Shown piece by piece: positions 24,116-37,400 of a stretch of 64,000 bases of DNA. The stretch comes from Cinclus cinclus (lineage: Eukaryota > Chordata > Aves > Passeriformes > Cinclidae). The position numbers and the translations under genes are program-made. Where the stretch lies: positions 16,784,924-16,848,923 of the forward strand of contig NC_085047.1 of assembly GCF_963662255.1 (NCBI RefSeq), written 5' to 3'. Each line of letters begins with the position of its first letter. Position 1 is the first letter of the stretch. Under the pieces are notes generated by a model. It was not told the DNA's origin. It ran no database searches and saw nothing but the letters and a program-made list of their open reading frames with translations.

Positions 24116-27100
24116 AGTGAAAAAGACTGCCAAAAGTCACCATGTAACCAAACTTTTAAACCAAAGGTTACAATTTTTTCTCTGAATTCAGTCAGAACAA
24201 ACAAATCTTATTAAAAAGGCTGGGATTTTCTTTGTGCTACAAGAATTCGAAGTCTTACTCCCATTGCTTAGGTACCCACAGCAACAGGAATGAAATTGAT
24301 AGACTGACAATGGCTGTGGAGGTGGTGATCTCAAGAGAATTAACCCTGGAAGTAAAATTATGAAGAAGAAATTTTCTAATATTTTAATCCACGTTTTCTA
24401 GAGTACCTGTGAGTTTAGATCTCTGATTTGCCATATACAGCACACAGAACTGCTCAGATGGTTTTGTTTCTCAGACAGCATTGAAAACTCTCCCTCTGAG
24501 AACCCAGATCCTAGAATGCATTTTAAGGAGACACCACCAGTTGCCACTCCAGAAAATTACACCATGCAATTTTCACCTGTGCCTGCAGCAGTGACTTCAT
24601 TGTGGATTACACATGATCCACATGCAGCTTTCAGTCACAATACTCAAAGTAAATTGCAAGCAGCTATTTTCATTGCCAAGGGAAGGATAGGGTAATTTCA
24701 CTGTCTGGGACCAGTCTCCTCATGAGCCCCCCCTTTATCTTTGATCTTTTATCCAGGATATATTAGCAACCAGTGACACTAATACATCTTCGAAGAAGAG
24801 ACAATACAGTGCGCAGGAGCCGTGTCAGGAGAGCCCCTTTTTGTTTTCTTTGTGAACTGCCGGGTGCCCTTCCCATGTCATGGAATAACTTTGGTCGAAG
24901 GGGAATTTTAATTCCCTGGGGGAAGTGACAGTGCGAAGTAGCAGCTTCTGCAGATCACTCGTGGCACAGGCTGCTTGGGGCAGCAATGAACCCTGTGTGT
25001 GAACCCCACGGGGCTGCTGGTTGCCATGGGCAAACACGGCCCTGCTCTGCAGTACAGCACCCACTGATGGCCCCTGACATCTCGGATGTAAGGAATGGCC
25101 AAGTGCTGCTCTGAAGCAATGCTCCTGCTCCAAGCTGCCTGCCTGAGGAAGGCACTCTCAGCCTTGCCCCTCTACTTAAGTGGACCAAGTGCCCATGGCA
25201 CTTACTGGGGAGATACAAAACATCTGCAGACATCCTGCCCGACCCCTGGATGTTTTGGCAGATGACATTCACCTTAGTGTAGTCACTGACCTTGACAGCA
25301 TCCAAAGTAGACAGAGGTTTACAATGTGCCTCAGCCTCTCCCACCACCCCTCATGTCTCTTTTGCCTTTCTGTCCTCACATCCAGCTCTTGCATGCTCAT
25401 ATCCCTAAAAGTGACAGAGGGACTACAGAGAACCCAGGAAAAGCGATGGGTGTGCACATACATGTGCTGCCTTCTCCCAGCTTCAGGCCATCCCTCTCCT
25501 CTCAACTCCTGTGAAAGGGGTGTTCAACCACCTCCCTTTTCTATTTCCCTCATGTACCAGAGCTGCCTGTGTTCACTGACATCAGTCACGAATCCAAATA
25601 ATATAGTCAGACATGTTGGAATGTCTTCTAGTGGTGCAGAGAAAAGGAGGTGGAGTGAGAAGACTCATATTAAGAAGATAAATTTGATAGAAGTGTCAGT
25701 GTTTGAAGCTGGCTAAAAATTAAATATGCAAAACTGAAAAACAATCTTCTGTAAGTTAAGAAGTTCCTATACAAAAATAATCTATCAATAGAAATAGCCT
25801 AAGAAATATTCCTATAGTCTCAAACCCTAAGTTGTCTGCAGGCTTTATGCAGGTCTATCTCCAGTTCTTATAAAATTGAAAAGACTGGTTTTCTGACTGA
25901 CTCTTTAATTATTACAAAAACATATTTTTTAGTTGATCAGAAGCAGCCATCCCTAGAGGCTGGGAGGCACTGGGCAGGGCTTCTGCTTGCAAGAGAAACC
26001 TAAGCTAGATAGCCTAAGCAGGCAATACCTCACAGGACCAGATCAAATGTAGCCATACTAAAGTCCATTCTCACTCTTCTTTAGATTTTGCTTTATTAAT
26101 GGAGAATGATGACAGATTAAAAACATCTTCCTCCAGATTATTTATTCCCTTCACCAGTGAATGGAATATTTAAACTCACAAAACAAATAGTCTCAAAAAA
26201 CCATCTGAAAATATTGTCTAACCAAGTAAAATCAAGTTTCTATGCCAAATAAGTCAGCAAATACATATAATCCTTTCTAAGGAGAAATGGCTTGCCAAAA
26301 CCATAGTCTGTTTAGGCAAATTCTACTGCTTCTTACAGACAGGCCTGTATTATCAAAAGTGATGACACTGGAAAGACTGAGACAGTGAACTACTTCTGGA
26401 TATCAGCGACTCAGTGAGAAATGGAAGAGTACTTTTTTATTCATTGCTAATATTTTCTCCTTCAGCAACATCATATGCCCTTATGGAAAGACTGCTACTG
26501 CCCATATATCCCATTGACCTATTTACCACCTATGGCTGCAGCAGTATTTGCATGAGACTGCAGCATGTGAACCTGTGTGCTCAATGGATCACCAGAATTT
26601 GTTTGCATAATGGCCCATTAAGACAAAAGCATCACTTTACAAGGTGAAGAATCACATGCTTAGTTGCCTTCTCTGAACAAGAAGAGGTAATTGCAAGTAT
26701 CTTGCATGGATGACTCCTCTACAGGTAGGTTCAAAAGGAGGAATGAATGCGAGATGTGTTCACTACAGGGCTACAGAAAGGGGTGACTCTGCAATCAGGG
26801 CTGTTTTTCTCATATGAAAAAATGATTACTCAACCAGTGCTGACCGTTTATGAAGGAAAAACTAACTACAGGAACAAACGAGCAACACATTCAGCTGAAT
26901 ATTTCTGCACTCCATTGGAGAAGAGCAAATGTCAATTTGCTGTCAATTGCCTAAACATACAATTTGGTCCTCAAGTATAGAAAACCACTTGCATGGACCA
27001 TTCAGAGACAGAGCCATTTGCCTACAGCTGAGACACTGCAGGAGGTTTATTGTCTGATGCATACATCAGACATTTCTAAGACATCATGCAAAGTTATAGA

Positions 27101-27959
27101 AATATCCAAAGAAGTCTCCTCTAGGGTAAAGCTTAATTTTATTGCCTGATATTATAAAGCTCTATTTTCCTCCTGAAGTCTGTGGGATCTAGCAGCAAAA
27201 TTCTTTTTATTTCCAAAGGATGCTAAGGGATTCACATAATTACCTATCCTGCTTAGCTTGTATTTAAAATAATTAACCCTAAAATTTAGGAGCCACACAA
27301 AACTATCATCCCAAGGAGCTTGACAGTTAAAATCTTTACAAAGTTTTGATCCTGTGTCCCTCTATTGCCTGTTCCACTCAAGGTCTCCTTTGGTAGTCAT
27401 TAGATCCACTACTCACATGTGAAGAGATGTGCAGGACAGATGTCAGTTGTATTTTAACTTTCTTTCATGGACTCAAGAAAAGCTGTAAATGGAATTCTGG
27501 TACCAAAAATGAGGAGCTCACAGCTGAGGCTCCAGGTAAGTCCATGACATCTCCTCATTTCTACATCCAGCCGTAGATGAACAATGGTCTTCATTAGGGT
27601 TTTCCAGACAAGCTGCATGTCAGATGTCACAGAAGCTCTGCCTGAACCAACAACCATCTCTTACTGCTCAGGCACAGAGCACAGAGTCCAGAGCTGCTGC
27701 TGTTACCTCAGTAGTGGTATAAACTAATTTTAGGAACCATGCTTCTAAATGAAGATGTACCAGCAAGCAATTAGGAGATGGTGGAGGGCAGAAGGAGATA
27801 AGGATTTATGTGGGAAGGTGGTACTTGCTGTTACCAGTCATGAGAGCTGCCTGGAGGCACAGGTCAGGAGCTTTCTGTGCTTTGTGCACCAGCCAGTTGG
27901 CACGAGGAGCATAAGAGTGACTGCCAGTGCCAAGAAATGTATTTCTTGGACTATGTTGG
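24116..27959. other. gene-free spacer
   Basis: No gene, RNA or transposon is recognised. The longest open frame (plus 25,180-25,716, 178 codons) has no recognisable domain and no supporting splice structure. A frame at plus 27,749-28,219 runs into the adjacent LTR and is chance. Confidence 0.45.
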
Positions 27960-28531
27960 TGTGGTGGGTTGAATCCTGGATGGAAACTAGGTGTCCATTA
28001 AAGCTGTACTATCACTCCCCTCCTCTGCTGGGCAGGGGAGAGAAAATACAGCAAAAGGTACAGGCTTGCCATAGGGTGACCGCCTGCTTTGGGCATCCAC
28101 CCACTCTGGCATGGCCTGCTCCATGGGCTGCAGGTGAATATCTGCTCCACCATGGACCTCCACGGACTGCAGGGGCACAACCAGCCTTGCCATGGTCTGC
28201 AGAGGAACCTCTGCTCTAGTGCCTGGTGCACCTCCTGCCCCTCCTTCTCACTGACCTTGGTGTCTGCAGAGATGTCTTTCACATGTTCTCACTCTGCCTT
28301 TCTCTGGCTGCAATTTGCTTCTGCACAATAAGTTTTTCCCCTCCTTACACATGTTGTAACACAGACTTTACGATTGCCACTGATGGGTTCAGCCTCGATT
28401 CATGGCAGGTCCATCCTGGGGCCCCGTGGCATTGGCTCCTTGGGACACAGGGGAGGCTTCTGGCAGCTTCTCAGAGAAGCACCCCCTGTAGCCCTCCCAC
28501 TACCAAACCCTTGCCATGCAAACCCAATAGA
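27960..28531 (+). mobile_element. solo LTR of an endogenous retrovirus (passerine family)
   Basis: The element starts TGTGGTGGGTTGAAT and runs through CTATCACTCCCCTCCTCTGC, GGGGAGAGAAAATACAGCAA, a segment with recurring CCATGG...CTGCAG motifs, CACTGACCTTGGTGTCTGCA, and ends near TTGCCATGCAAACCCAATAG. I recognise this series as an LTR family common in passerine genomes; the exact Repbase name (TguLTR group) is uncertain. No primer-binding site, gag, pol or env sequence, and no second LTR, is seen on either side, so it is a solo LTR left by recombination between two LTRs. The expected terminal CA is mutated and the right end is approximate. Flanking GTTGG and GTGGA are only a weak candidate target-site duplication. 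It carries many substitutions, so it is not very recent. Confidence 0.8.
28121..28204 (+). repeat. internal sub-repeat of the LTR
   Basis: Three related copies of a CCATGGnCTGCAGG-type motif lie at about 28,121-28,134, 28,161-28,174 and 28,190-28,204, separated by about 40 and 30 bp. Such direct repeats in an LTR often lie in the U3 enhancer region. That role is inferred from general knowledge and not shown here. Confidence 0.6.
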
Positions 28532-31500
28532 GTGGAGTTCCTGCCACAGCAAGGAAAGGGAAAAGCAGCCAGGGCAGTAGTGGTGAGCGGGGCCATGCGT
28601 ACAGCAGAGACCCCAGGAACAGAGCACAGCAATGTAGCAAGAGAGCTCCTGGCCTCAGGAACCCCAAGGGTCCTAGCTGCCTGTGGAAAATTATAGCCTG
28701 TGACAAACACAGACCCCTGTGGCTAGCAGCAATTCCATCAAATACTGTAGCATGGAAAAAGAAAGCTTAAAATAAAGCAGGGCCTTAAAAAGAAATTAAA
28801 CCTGTAGTTCAATTTCTGTTCATTTACCAGTCCAGAATATTAAAGGCTTGAAAATATTTGGAGATTATCAAGTATTTGCAAAACTATCCATGGCTCCTAA
28901 AACACTGATCAATATTAGCAAGATTATGAAATTTAGGACATCCAAGTGCATTTCCTTTCCTTTTTTAATGTTCTTCTGCCAGTGTATTTCAGTCATGTAG
29001 TGAGGAAACAGAAATAGCATAATCAGAATTACTAAACCAAGCCCAGAGTACAAACAGCAAATAATCTGAAAAAAATGAAGCAAACCATATATACACCATA
29101 CAAAAATGACTAATGTCACATACATCTGGAAGAAATTAGAACTAATTGGAAATAATGAACAAACCAAGCAAGGCCAGCTTTATAGTCTCTATTATTTGTG
29201 GTGGCTAGAACTAGCAATAGTCAAAAGATACATCCATATTTGTATGCTCCATTTTTCAGCTGTCACTGCAGTTCTACATAATTAATTCTATCACATCCCC
29301 CATCATCCAGACATATTGCCTAATATGTAAAAATAAATTGCTATATTTCTTCTCATCCCTATCCTATCCAAACCACAGTTATCTCCTGTACGCAGCATAT
29401 TATTAAAACTTTGAGGAAGGCAAAAGTTAATAACTGGTTTCTCCACAGGAAAATATTTTATGCTATGAAGGGATTTATTATCTGAAGTCAGGCAGGCTAC
29501 AAAGTCTGCTGGTGAGAAACAACCCCTCTGCCATATTCAACTGTTTTGACAACTGTTAAATACAAGTGATGACACAGTCGAAATACCTAGTCTGAAACAA
29601 GATAAGATGAATACCTCACATTAAGTGCTTTCTTGTACTAACGCCTGTTTTTGCATGTATTAGCACCAACAGCAGAACAGCACTTGATACAGATGAAAGT
29701 AGAATTGGACTTGTAACCTTTATATGAGTCAGGCGTGATTCACAGCTCAAGCTATATCATTCCTATCTGTCCTTGCTTATTTCATAATAAACAATGGATC
29801 TTTTATATTCTAATTAGCATGGGATCCACAGTCTGGGCCACATGCTGGCCGTTCAAGCCTAGGACAGGGCATGAATGAAGAAAACACTGTTGCTGCTGAA
29901 TAGGGAGGCTCACTAAAAGACATCCCAAAATCCCAGCCAAATCCCCAGCAGGCCAACCACAGGGATCTCCCCACCTTTCCTGGCTCCCACCCAAAGCCAC
30001 TCTGTTTTCTCTCAACATCTTTTCTTATTGAGCAGCAAAGTCACAGAACTGGGTCAAGGAGGCAGGTCTGAGGCTCCATCTCAGTCCCTGCACTCAGCAG
30101 TGAGATTCACCCAGCATGACAAAAGCTCTCCAGCATCCCTCTGGAATTTCCTCAACGACAAAGCAGACTGGGGGAAAAAATGTCTTGAGTGAAAAAAAAA
30201 TGTCAGTGCACAGACTTATGCTTGAAAAGATATCAATACATCAATAATATGACAGAAAAAGGCAACAGGCAACCAGACTGGAATTTCTTTGTAGGTAGCT
30301 TGCCAATAGTCTACACAATAGCTTGCATGGAGCGAATACTGAAATATTGAAAATAAGCTTGTTTTCAGAGGCCAGCAGAAAGCCTCTAAGAGAGAATAAA
30401 GTGTGATGATTACTAATCTTTACTGTTCTAATTTTTTTGCTGTGTTGCATTTTATAGGCAGGTGAAGAACACCATTCTGTTCTCAGATAAACCAGTCACA
30501 TTTTAGCAGCCCACCAAACTGAAACTGAGATTTTTGTACTATGTAGATTTCTTTAAGTCTAGCTTCCAGACTTGGCTAGCAGAATGAATTCTTTTCCTTT
30601 GATACAGACCATCAATATTTCATGAATATTATAACATGCCCAAGTCCAAGCAACTGCAGAGTAAAATACTTGCAAGCAGGTGATTACAGCACAGAGCTAC
30701 AATGGGGTGTCTCTCTAAAAGAAATCATGGGATGCCAGTGCACCAAGATGGAACCACACTTAAAACCAAAACATTTCACACAGCTGCTTCCAGAGCAGGG
30801 CAGTGACTTCTGATTCTAGAAGGCTACCAGAACTAGCTTAAATAAAATAAAATAAAAAAAGGAAATTCAGTCTACAAAAGCAAAGCAAGTGAAGAAGCAA
30901 CAGAAAATTACTGGAGGTGTTTCAATAAAAAACACCACTGTTTTTCAGCTGTTTTCATTTACTCATTCTAGATTTACATACAGTTTAGTGGTGTTTTCTC
31001 TCTGAAGCTGACAGCTCCAATGGCAGCACAGATTCAAAAGAAAGCTTATGCAGCCCTAAAGTGAATTTCTCAGCCTTTTGGTGTGAAAAGTACCAGAGTT
31101 AGATCAACAGCAAAGCACACTAGCTTTTCTATTAGAAAACCTTTCAGGACAGGGTAGGAGAAAGGGCTCCAAGTGAGTACATTGCATCTGGATGGCAGAT
31201 CTGTGTTAAAGCCCTCCTGAGGGAATTTGTCTATTTGATCATACCTTGAATCTCAAGGAATAAATGGAAGAGGAATATTTCTGCCCTGCCTCACAGAGAC
31301 ATGCAGAAGCAGCTCAGTCTCTGTGCCTGTTCCCTCCTCCTTCAAGCAATCTGGAACAATAAGACTTTCCTTGCAGCCCCCTAATTCAAACTCTGGACAA
31401 GGGTAATCACATTTCACACTTCATGGTTTAAACTGATCACCATATGGATTAGGAAAGAAACTGTGTCTCACTGCATATGAAACTATCACACAAGTTCATA

Positions 31501-34252
31501 GCTCTGTAAGTGGCTGATTTGCTGTAGGCTCAAGATTTGGGTATTTACCCCAGAGGGAGATGTGAATACTGGACATGCATATCTCCTTGCTGGTTTACTT
31601 TTCTAGCTCTGTGTCTCTGTGCTTCTGAAACTTGTCCAGAGCAGAAATTAAGACAAGTTTCATTGCTCTGAGCTGAGCATACCTTTTAGATATTTAACAC
31701 ATTGCACTGTCACATACCAATAGTAACTTGCTAGGAAATTCCCTTGCTCTGCTAGCTAGAATGTACTGGAAGAATGGCTTTGATCATCTTCAGATGAATT
31801 CAGTCCTTGGGGCAGATTCATAATTTCAGATTAAGATTTAACATAATGTCCATAAAGACCTTCAGCCATTTTGGGGTGTCTTGTTTTTTGGGGGGGTTTG
31901 TTTGGCACTAAAAGGCACAGATTTTGCATTTTAAAGCTGTTTAGAGAAATCCAAATTATATATATATATATATAAACTTTTTTTAGGCATATTGCAACTA
32001 CAGTCTGCCTGCCCGGGTGACTGTCTTTTACAGCTCCAAAAAAACCCACAGCTGAGGACCTTAGCAGTTTCCACAGTTTTGGTGGGGAATATAGCAGCAG
32101 TTTCCAGGGCCTGAATCCCCTATTCAAAAGATGTTGTACCTTTAGCAGCAAAGCTCTCTGAAACATGGCAGGTGACAGGAGTCATTTTTCCCAGTTGTTC
32201 CCCACCAACCAAAAAGCAAGCAGAATATGGCAGGAACATTCATCAGAGGCAGAAAGCAGCAGGGCAGAGAAATGGAAAAAGAAAAGGGCTTCTGGCCCAT
32301 TTCAAACAGCTCTGGATTCTTCAGTGCTTTATGTAATCAGCTCTCAAGCAGCAGAGCTGCCATTCCTTCAGAGACCACGTCCAACGGGAGTCACTTGGCT
32401 TCATACCCTGCATCTTTGGACCCTATATCTCACTCCCTCCCCAGCAACTATTGTTCATAACATCTCACTTTGGAAACTCCAAAGACTCTTTTCATCACCC
32501 CCTTTCCAAACAAATGGGCTCTTTCAGCCATCTTTCCCATGGCTGGAGTTTGTTCCCTTCAGGAAGGCTGCACATACATTTCACACAATAGGTGCCATCT
32601 CCATGACACCATGTGCTGTCTGCACAAGGAAGAGCCACAAGTTTGCCACATAAATCCTACCATGTAATCGATTTTCGTGCCAACATTTCTGGGTCACAGC
32701 GAGCAGTCGTGCTCTGGGGAGCTTTTCATAACCAAATGACTTCAGATTGCTCTGCTCTGAATAATCTGTTCTGACAATGGTTATTGTTTATGCTTGGAGC
32801 ACCAATCAACACTGGAGCCCCACAGATGGCAGATAAACAGGCAGGTAAATACAGCCCCTGCCTGAAAGGACTGGCTGTATAGTTTATGTCAACAAGCAGG
32901 CAAAGCAGAGTCTGAGTTCAGCAATTAGAAGCATGAGGTTGAAGAAAAGCAGAAGCAAACACTGGCCAAAAAGTTAGACTGCCACAGGTTAAGGGTTCCT
33001 CCCTCCCCCACCACCTCCCAGCATGATCAGAAGCACAAGACCAAGCAGGACCTTGAGTTCACACCACACAGTTCTCAGGCAGAATCAGCTGAGTACACCC
33101 CTGACAGATGTCACCTACATGGTTTGAACAGAGAATCTGCAACTTGCCCATTCCAGCCTCTGCTACTTTGAGCAAGGCCACCTTATTGCCAATTTTGGGC
33201 ACCATGGACCAGAAACAGAGCATTGCTTTTGCTTTGCAAACAACTCATTTGGTTTCTTTCAGCCTTACTTTCCTTGAATTCCACTACCCATGTCTTTCTC
33301 TTCACTGTGTAGGGCCCCAGTCTTTCTTCTTATTCCTCTCAAGCCTCTCCAGTTGGTTTTAGAGGGAGTAGGATCCCTTTGCATGTATTATCACCTCTGT
33401 CATTTTAACCTTGTGGAATAACTGACAATATATATTACTGATAAATATATCATTGAGAAAAAAAATCTCAGTCAGCGACATTTGAAGATCTTTTTCTGCA
33501 GAACTGCAAGCCATTAATTTGTTTCCCACCTTGTGACCAACTGACCAATTATTGCTTGTTACAGTGAAGAAATGAACATTTCTCTTCCCTGGCCTACATA
33601 ATCTGTTTTCAATTTTTTTTTTTTTAAATTCTTTCAGTTATTTTGAACCAGAAACTCATTGCCTAGAAATCCTGAACCCCACTTGCAGCCCAACTATTAC
33701 TTTATCAAATATATTTAATCATAAATCACAGTTCCATCATCCACATTGTTAGGGAAAATACTGAATTCGGGCCTCTCTGATGAATATTTACATTTGGATG
33801 ATGATCCCAGCTAGTACTTGAAGAGCTCTTCTCTGATCTGCTGTTTGATTAGATCATAATTCCCTAGACTTATCAAACAAGACAATACCAACATTTAGTT
33901 GGAATGATTGATTAACAAAGGACACATCCTCATTCAGCTGCATCATCTTTTAAAGACTAATGTAAACTACTGTGGTGTTGAAAAGGGGCAATCAAAATCC
34001 TTTTTCCTGCAGAGTTCTGACAGAAAACTTGCAGATTAAAACAATTTCAGCAAGCATGAATTTACCAAGCAGAAGAGGAAGTGACAAGTATCCCACATTC
34101 CCTCCCAGAAGACACTGATGCCTTTTGCCCTTTCTTCCATAAGCTGATCTCCCAATATCTCTTGCTGAGGCCTCTCTGCAGCAGATGGGGTTAGCCATTG
34201 CTCATCTGTTTCCACTGTTCCCCTGAAAGACAGGTCCCAAGATGTTCTTTAC
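28532..34252. other. gene-free spacer
   Basis: No gene or clear transposon is recognised. The first 200 bp after the LTR is somewhat GC-richer than the rest and could still belong to the element. Simple repeats are AATAA-type units at 30,841-30,860 and (TA)9 at 31,957-31,974. Open frames such as plus 32,165-32,653 (162 codons) match nothing known. Confidence 0.45.
31957..31974. repeat. (TA)9 microsatellite
   Basis: Nine uninterrupted TA units in AT-rich spacer. Confidence 0.95.
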
Positions 34253-34445
34253 AGGATTATAGAATGGTTTGAATTGAAAGGAATTTTAAAAAATCGTCTA
34301 GTTCCAACTCCTCTGCCATGAGCAGGGACACCTCTCACAAGACAAGGTTTCTCAAACCCCCATCCAACTTGGCCTTGAACACTTTCAGTGATGAGGCATC
34401 CACAACATCTTGAGGGACCCTGTGCTGGTGTCTCACCACCCTCAT
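34253..34445 (-). mobile_element. CR1 LINE, 3'-end fragment
   Basis: On the plus strand this reads ATTATAGAATGGTTTGAATT, then GAGCAGGGACACCTCTCACA, then CTTGGCCTTGAACACTTTCA and GATGAGGCATCCACAACATC. That is the reverse complement of the CR1 3' end, so the element is minus-strand with its 3' terminus at the left. It is 5'-truncated near 34,445 and diverged. Confidence 0.92.
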
Positions 34446-37400
34446 CATAATTGTCATTCTTCAAGAGGACCACAGAGGTATCACTTACTGCTTGTAGTGC
34501 ATCATGCAAAATGCTTTTTTTCCTTCCAGTTCAAGGAATTTTGGCTGACAGCCCAGCCCACAGTAACTGCAGGGCAAGAATACATCTGCAGTGCTCACAA
34601 GGACCAAACCCACCTCGCAGGCAGTCACTGCTCCTTGGTACACAAGATCCTGCTCCCCTCCCCAGATGCACAGCCAGGCTGTGTCTGGTGTTTGTGCTGG
34701 GTGGAACAAAAACATTTTTGCTTGCTGCACCATGCAAAAGTCAGAATGTAAGAATTGCATTCACCAGGGCAAAAGCTTAAGGTCTGACCAGTTTCAACAA
34801 AGCCAGGATCCAAAGAGAACATAAAAAGAATAAGAAAGGAACAGTACCAAAACCACAGCGCAGCTCCAGTTGAAAAACATCACCTGATAGTGCCCGTGAT
34901 CAACGTGGTCTGCGCATGCTTGGTTTTATTTCCCATTTACTTCCAAGGGAAATATAATAGCACGATAAACCCGGAGTTCTAAGAGGTCTGGATCTAAAAG
35001 TATTACTTGACGCACACAAAACATTGCATCACCTGAGTCTCACAGAAACTCAGTCTCCAGATTTCCAGCACTGCTAAGTTAAACTCTTTTGCAGCAATTT
35101 TTAATTTTACTGTTCACAGTTGTACTATTCTCTTCCACAGTCAAGCATGGCATTACAGAAACTATTCCTTGTTGACTCTCACAGCATCATTTCTCATAAA
35201 CACTAGTCATTGGATCTTTCACTTTGAGGACCAAAGAAAGCATGGTCCTCTGATTTGCATGAGAAAACAATTATCTTTGACTGCAAAAGGCATTTAAAGC
35301 TGGAAATCAAGAGACACTTCATCATAACAAAAAATTCTAGAACCTTACAGTTTCAAAGATTTAAAAGCTGCCTGCTGCAGTTCCCTGACATTTTTCCTTT
35401 CACATGTAAATTTCAGTGCTTCATAAATCTTATGATTCTGCTAAAGTCAAATGTTTAACATCATTACATATTACTCCATAAAATAATATGGTGAGCACAC
35501 CACTTCCACAGGAAATAGACAATAAAGTAGTAGCTTGGTCTGTTTGAGAATCTAAAGAGAGCACAGCTTTTCCACAGTGAGAAGTGCCAGCAGCAACACT
35601 ACCATTTATACTGTACCATTGCTTCAGCAGGATTTCCTGCCATTGCCAAATACTCCTATTTTGGCCATCCCCAGCAATAGGTGAGCTCTGTTGGTTGAAG
35701 AACAGGCTTTATGCCATTTCATTATCAATGGAATACCTGAAGATCAGTCTTGTTCAGCATTGTCCCAGCAGTGTCACATCCTGCCCTCACACAGTCTGTA
35801 GGACACTTTGGAGCAGGTTTCTTCCCTGTAAGCACAAAGATGAGGCTCAGACCAGCTCTAAGGAAAACTCAGTATCAACACCAGGCTCATCACCCAGCAC
35901 GCCACACTGCTGTCACACATGTCACCTGAAAGCAGCCACGGCCAATCCCCAAGACAAGAAGAATTCAGTGCTCTGAACTGAGCCTGACAATGTGATGCTT
36001 GAGAATCAACTTATGCAGAACTTTATTTTTTATTTAAACTGCACCTTTCCTTAGCAGGCCCAGTGAACAGCTGCACCATCTAGAAATGGGAAAGTAGTAC
36101 TAGGAAAAACCTGCAAAAACGTGTTAGATTTTGCATCTATGGAATGCGGCCTTATAAAAGCCACACACTTTTGCACCATCATTTTCAGTTTTTACATGTT
36201 TACACAACTTTTAAACACAGAGGAATCCTTTAATCTCTGCAATTTAATAGCCACTCCATACTGTAAAACAGCAATTCCCAGGGTGGGAATTTGCACATCT
36301 TGACTTCACATTTATTGCTAGAGGTGCAATTCTTCCCCCATTCCCATGCTGCCCCTTGCTCAGACAACAGAGCAATCTCAGCTCTGTGTTTACGGTACTT
36401 TGGGTTTGTAGTACCTGTGGGCTTGCATGCAAATGCCAGTGCCCATCACCATTCCTACACTTTACCATGCCCATTCTCCAACAAACAGGGCTTTTGCTGA
36501 GCCCACATCACTGTGTGACTGTCCTACTAAAACTATTCCCACAAAAATGCTAAAAGAGTACAGCCCAGCCCAGTACAAAGGTGGAATCCATGGAACCTCT
36601 GAAAACTCCCAAGGTGGCCTTACCTGCCACAAGGGCTCCTCTGCATGGGTTCTCTAGTGTCTATGTAAGATTGCAATCACCTCTAAATTCTCTCTGGGGG
36701 ACAGCAGTATCTTCTCCACCCTTTCACTGCATTTCATTGACAAAAATTAATCTTTGAATACCTTCCTCGCACTGTCACACCTAACAGCTGGACCATAGAT
36801 AAAGAGTTTTCAGGCAGACAAAGACATGCAGATACAGTACCAGGTCTGATTAAACAGCTCTGCATCCTTAGAAATCATGTTAATTTTAAACTTGCATTAA
36901 CCCCCTTTTTTGGTCCCAGTTTAACCTTCTAAATTAAAGTGTTATTTGACTCTTCAATACGGACTTTCCTATTTCTAGGTACAACATGAGAATCAGCACT
37001 TGATTCTCACTACTTTGCAAGGCCATAACATGTTTAAAAATAACAGTGTGCTACAACATTTCCTTTTACACAAAGGCTTATAAGCCATTCCTCCCAGTTT
37101 TAAAATTAAACTTTGATTTCAGATCGAGGCAGTTCTGAGTCACATTTTCAAAATGTGGTACATGAAAAATATGCAACATCAGCTGCAACTGTCTGGTGCC
37201 AGTTTAAAGTATTTATGCAAGACAGGAATAGACAGAGGCAAATAACTGTCCCAAACCCTACTGAAGAATATGCCCTTTCCCAGGCCCTGTGTTTTGCTCA
37301 GTCCATAATCATTTTCCAATCTGCTGGAAGCCAGTGGTCCTGCTGCCAGGGAGCCTCTACTGGCTCCTTCTAAAGCAATGTATGCTGGTCAGGGACTTCT

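Noticed and set aside
25180..25716. 178-codon plus-strand open frame
   Set aside because: Overlaps several equally open minus-strand frames and matches no family I recognise.
27749..28219. 156-codon plus-strand frame
   Set aside because: Extends from spacer into the solo LTR; composite by chance and not a retroviral gene.
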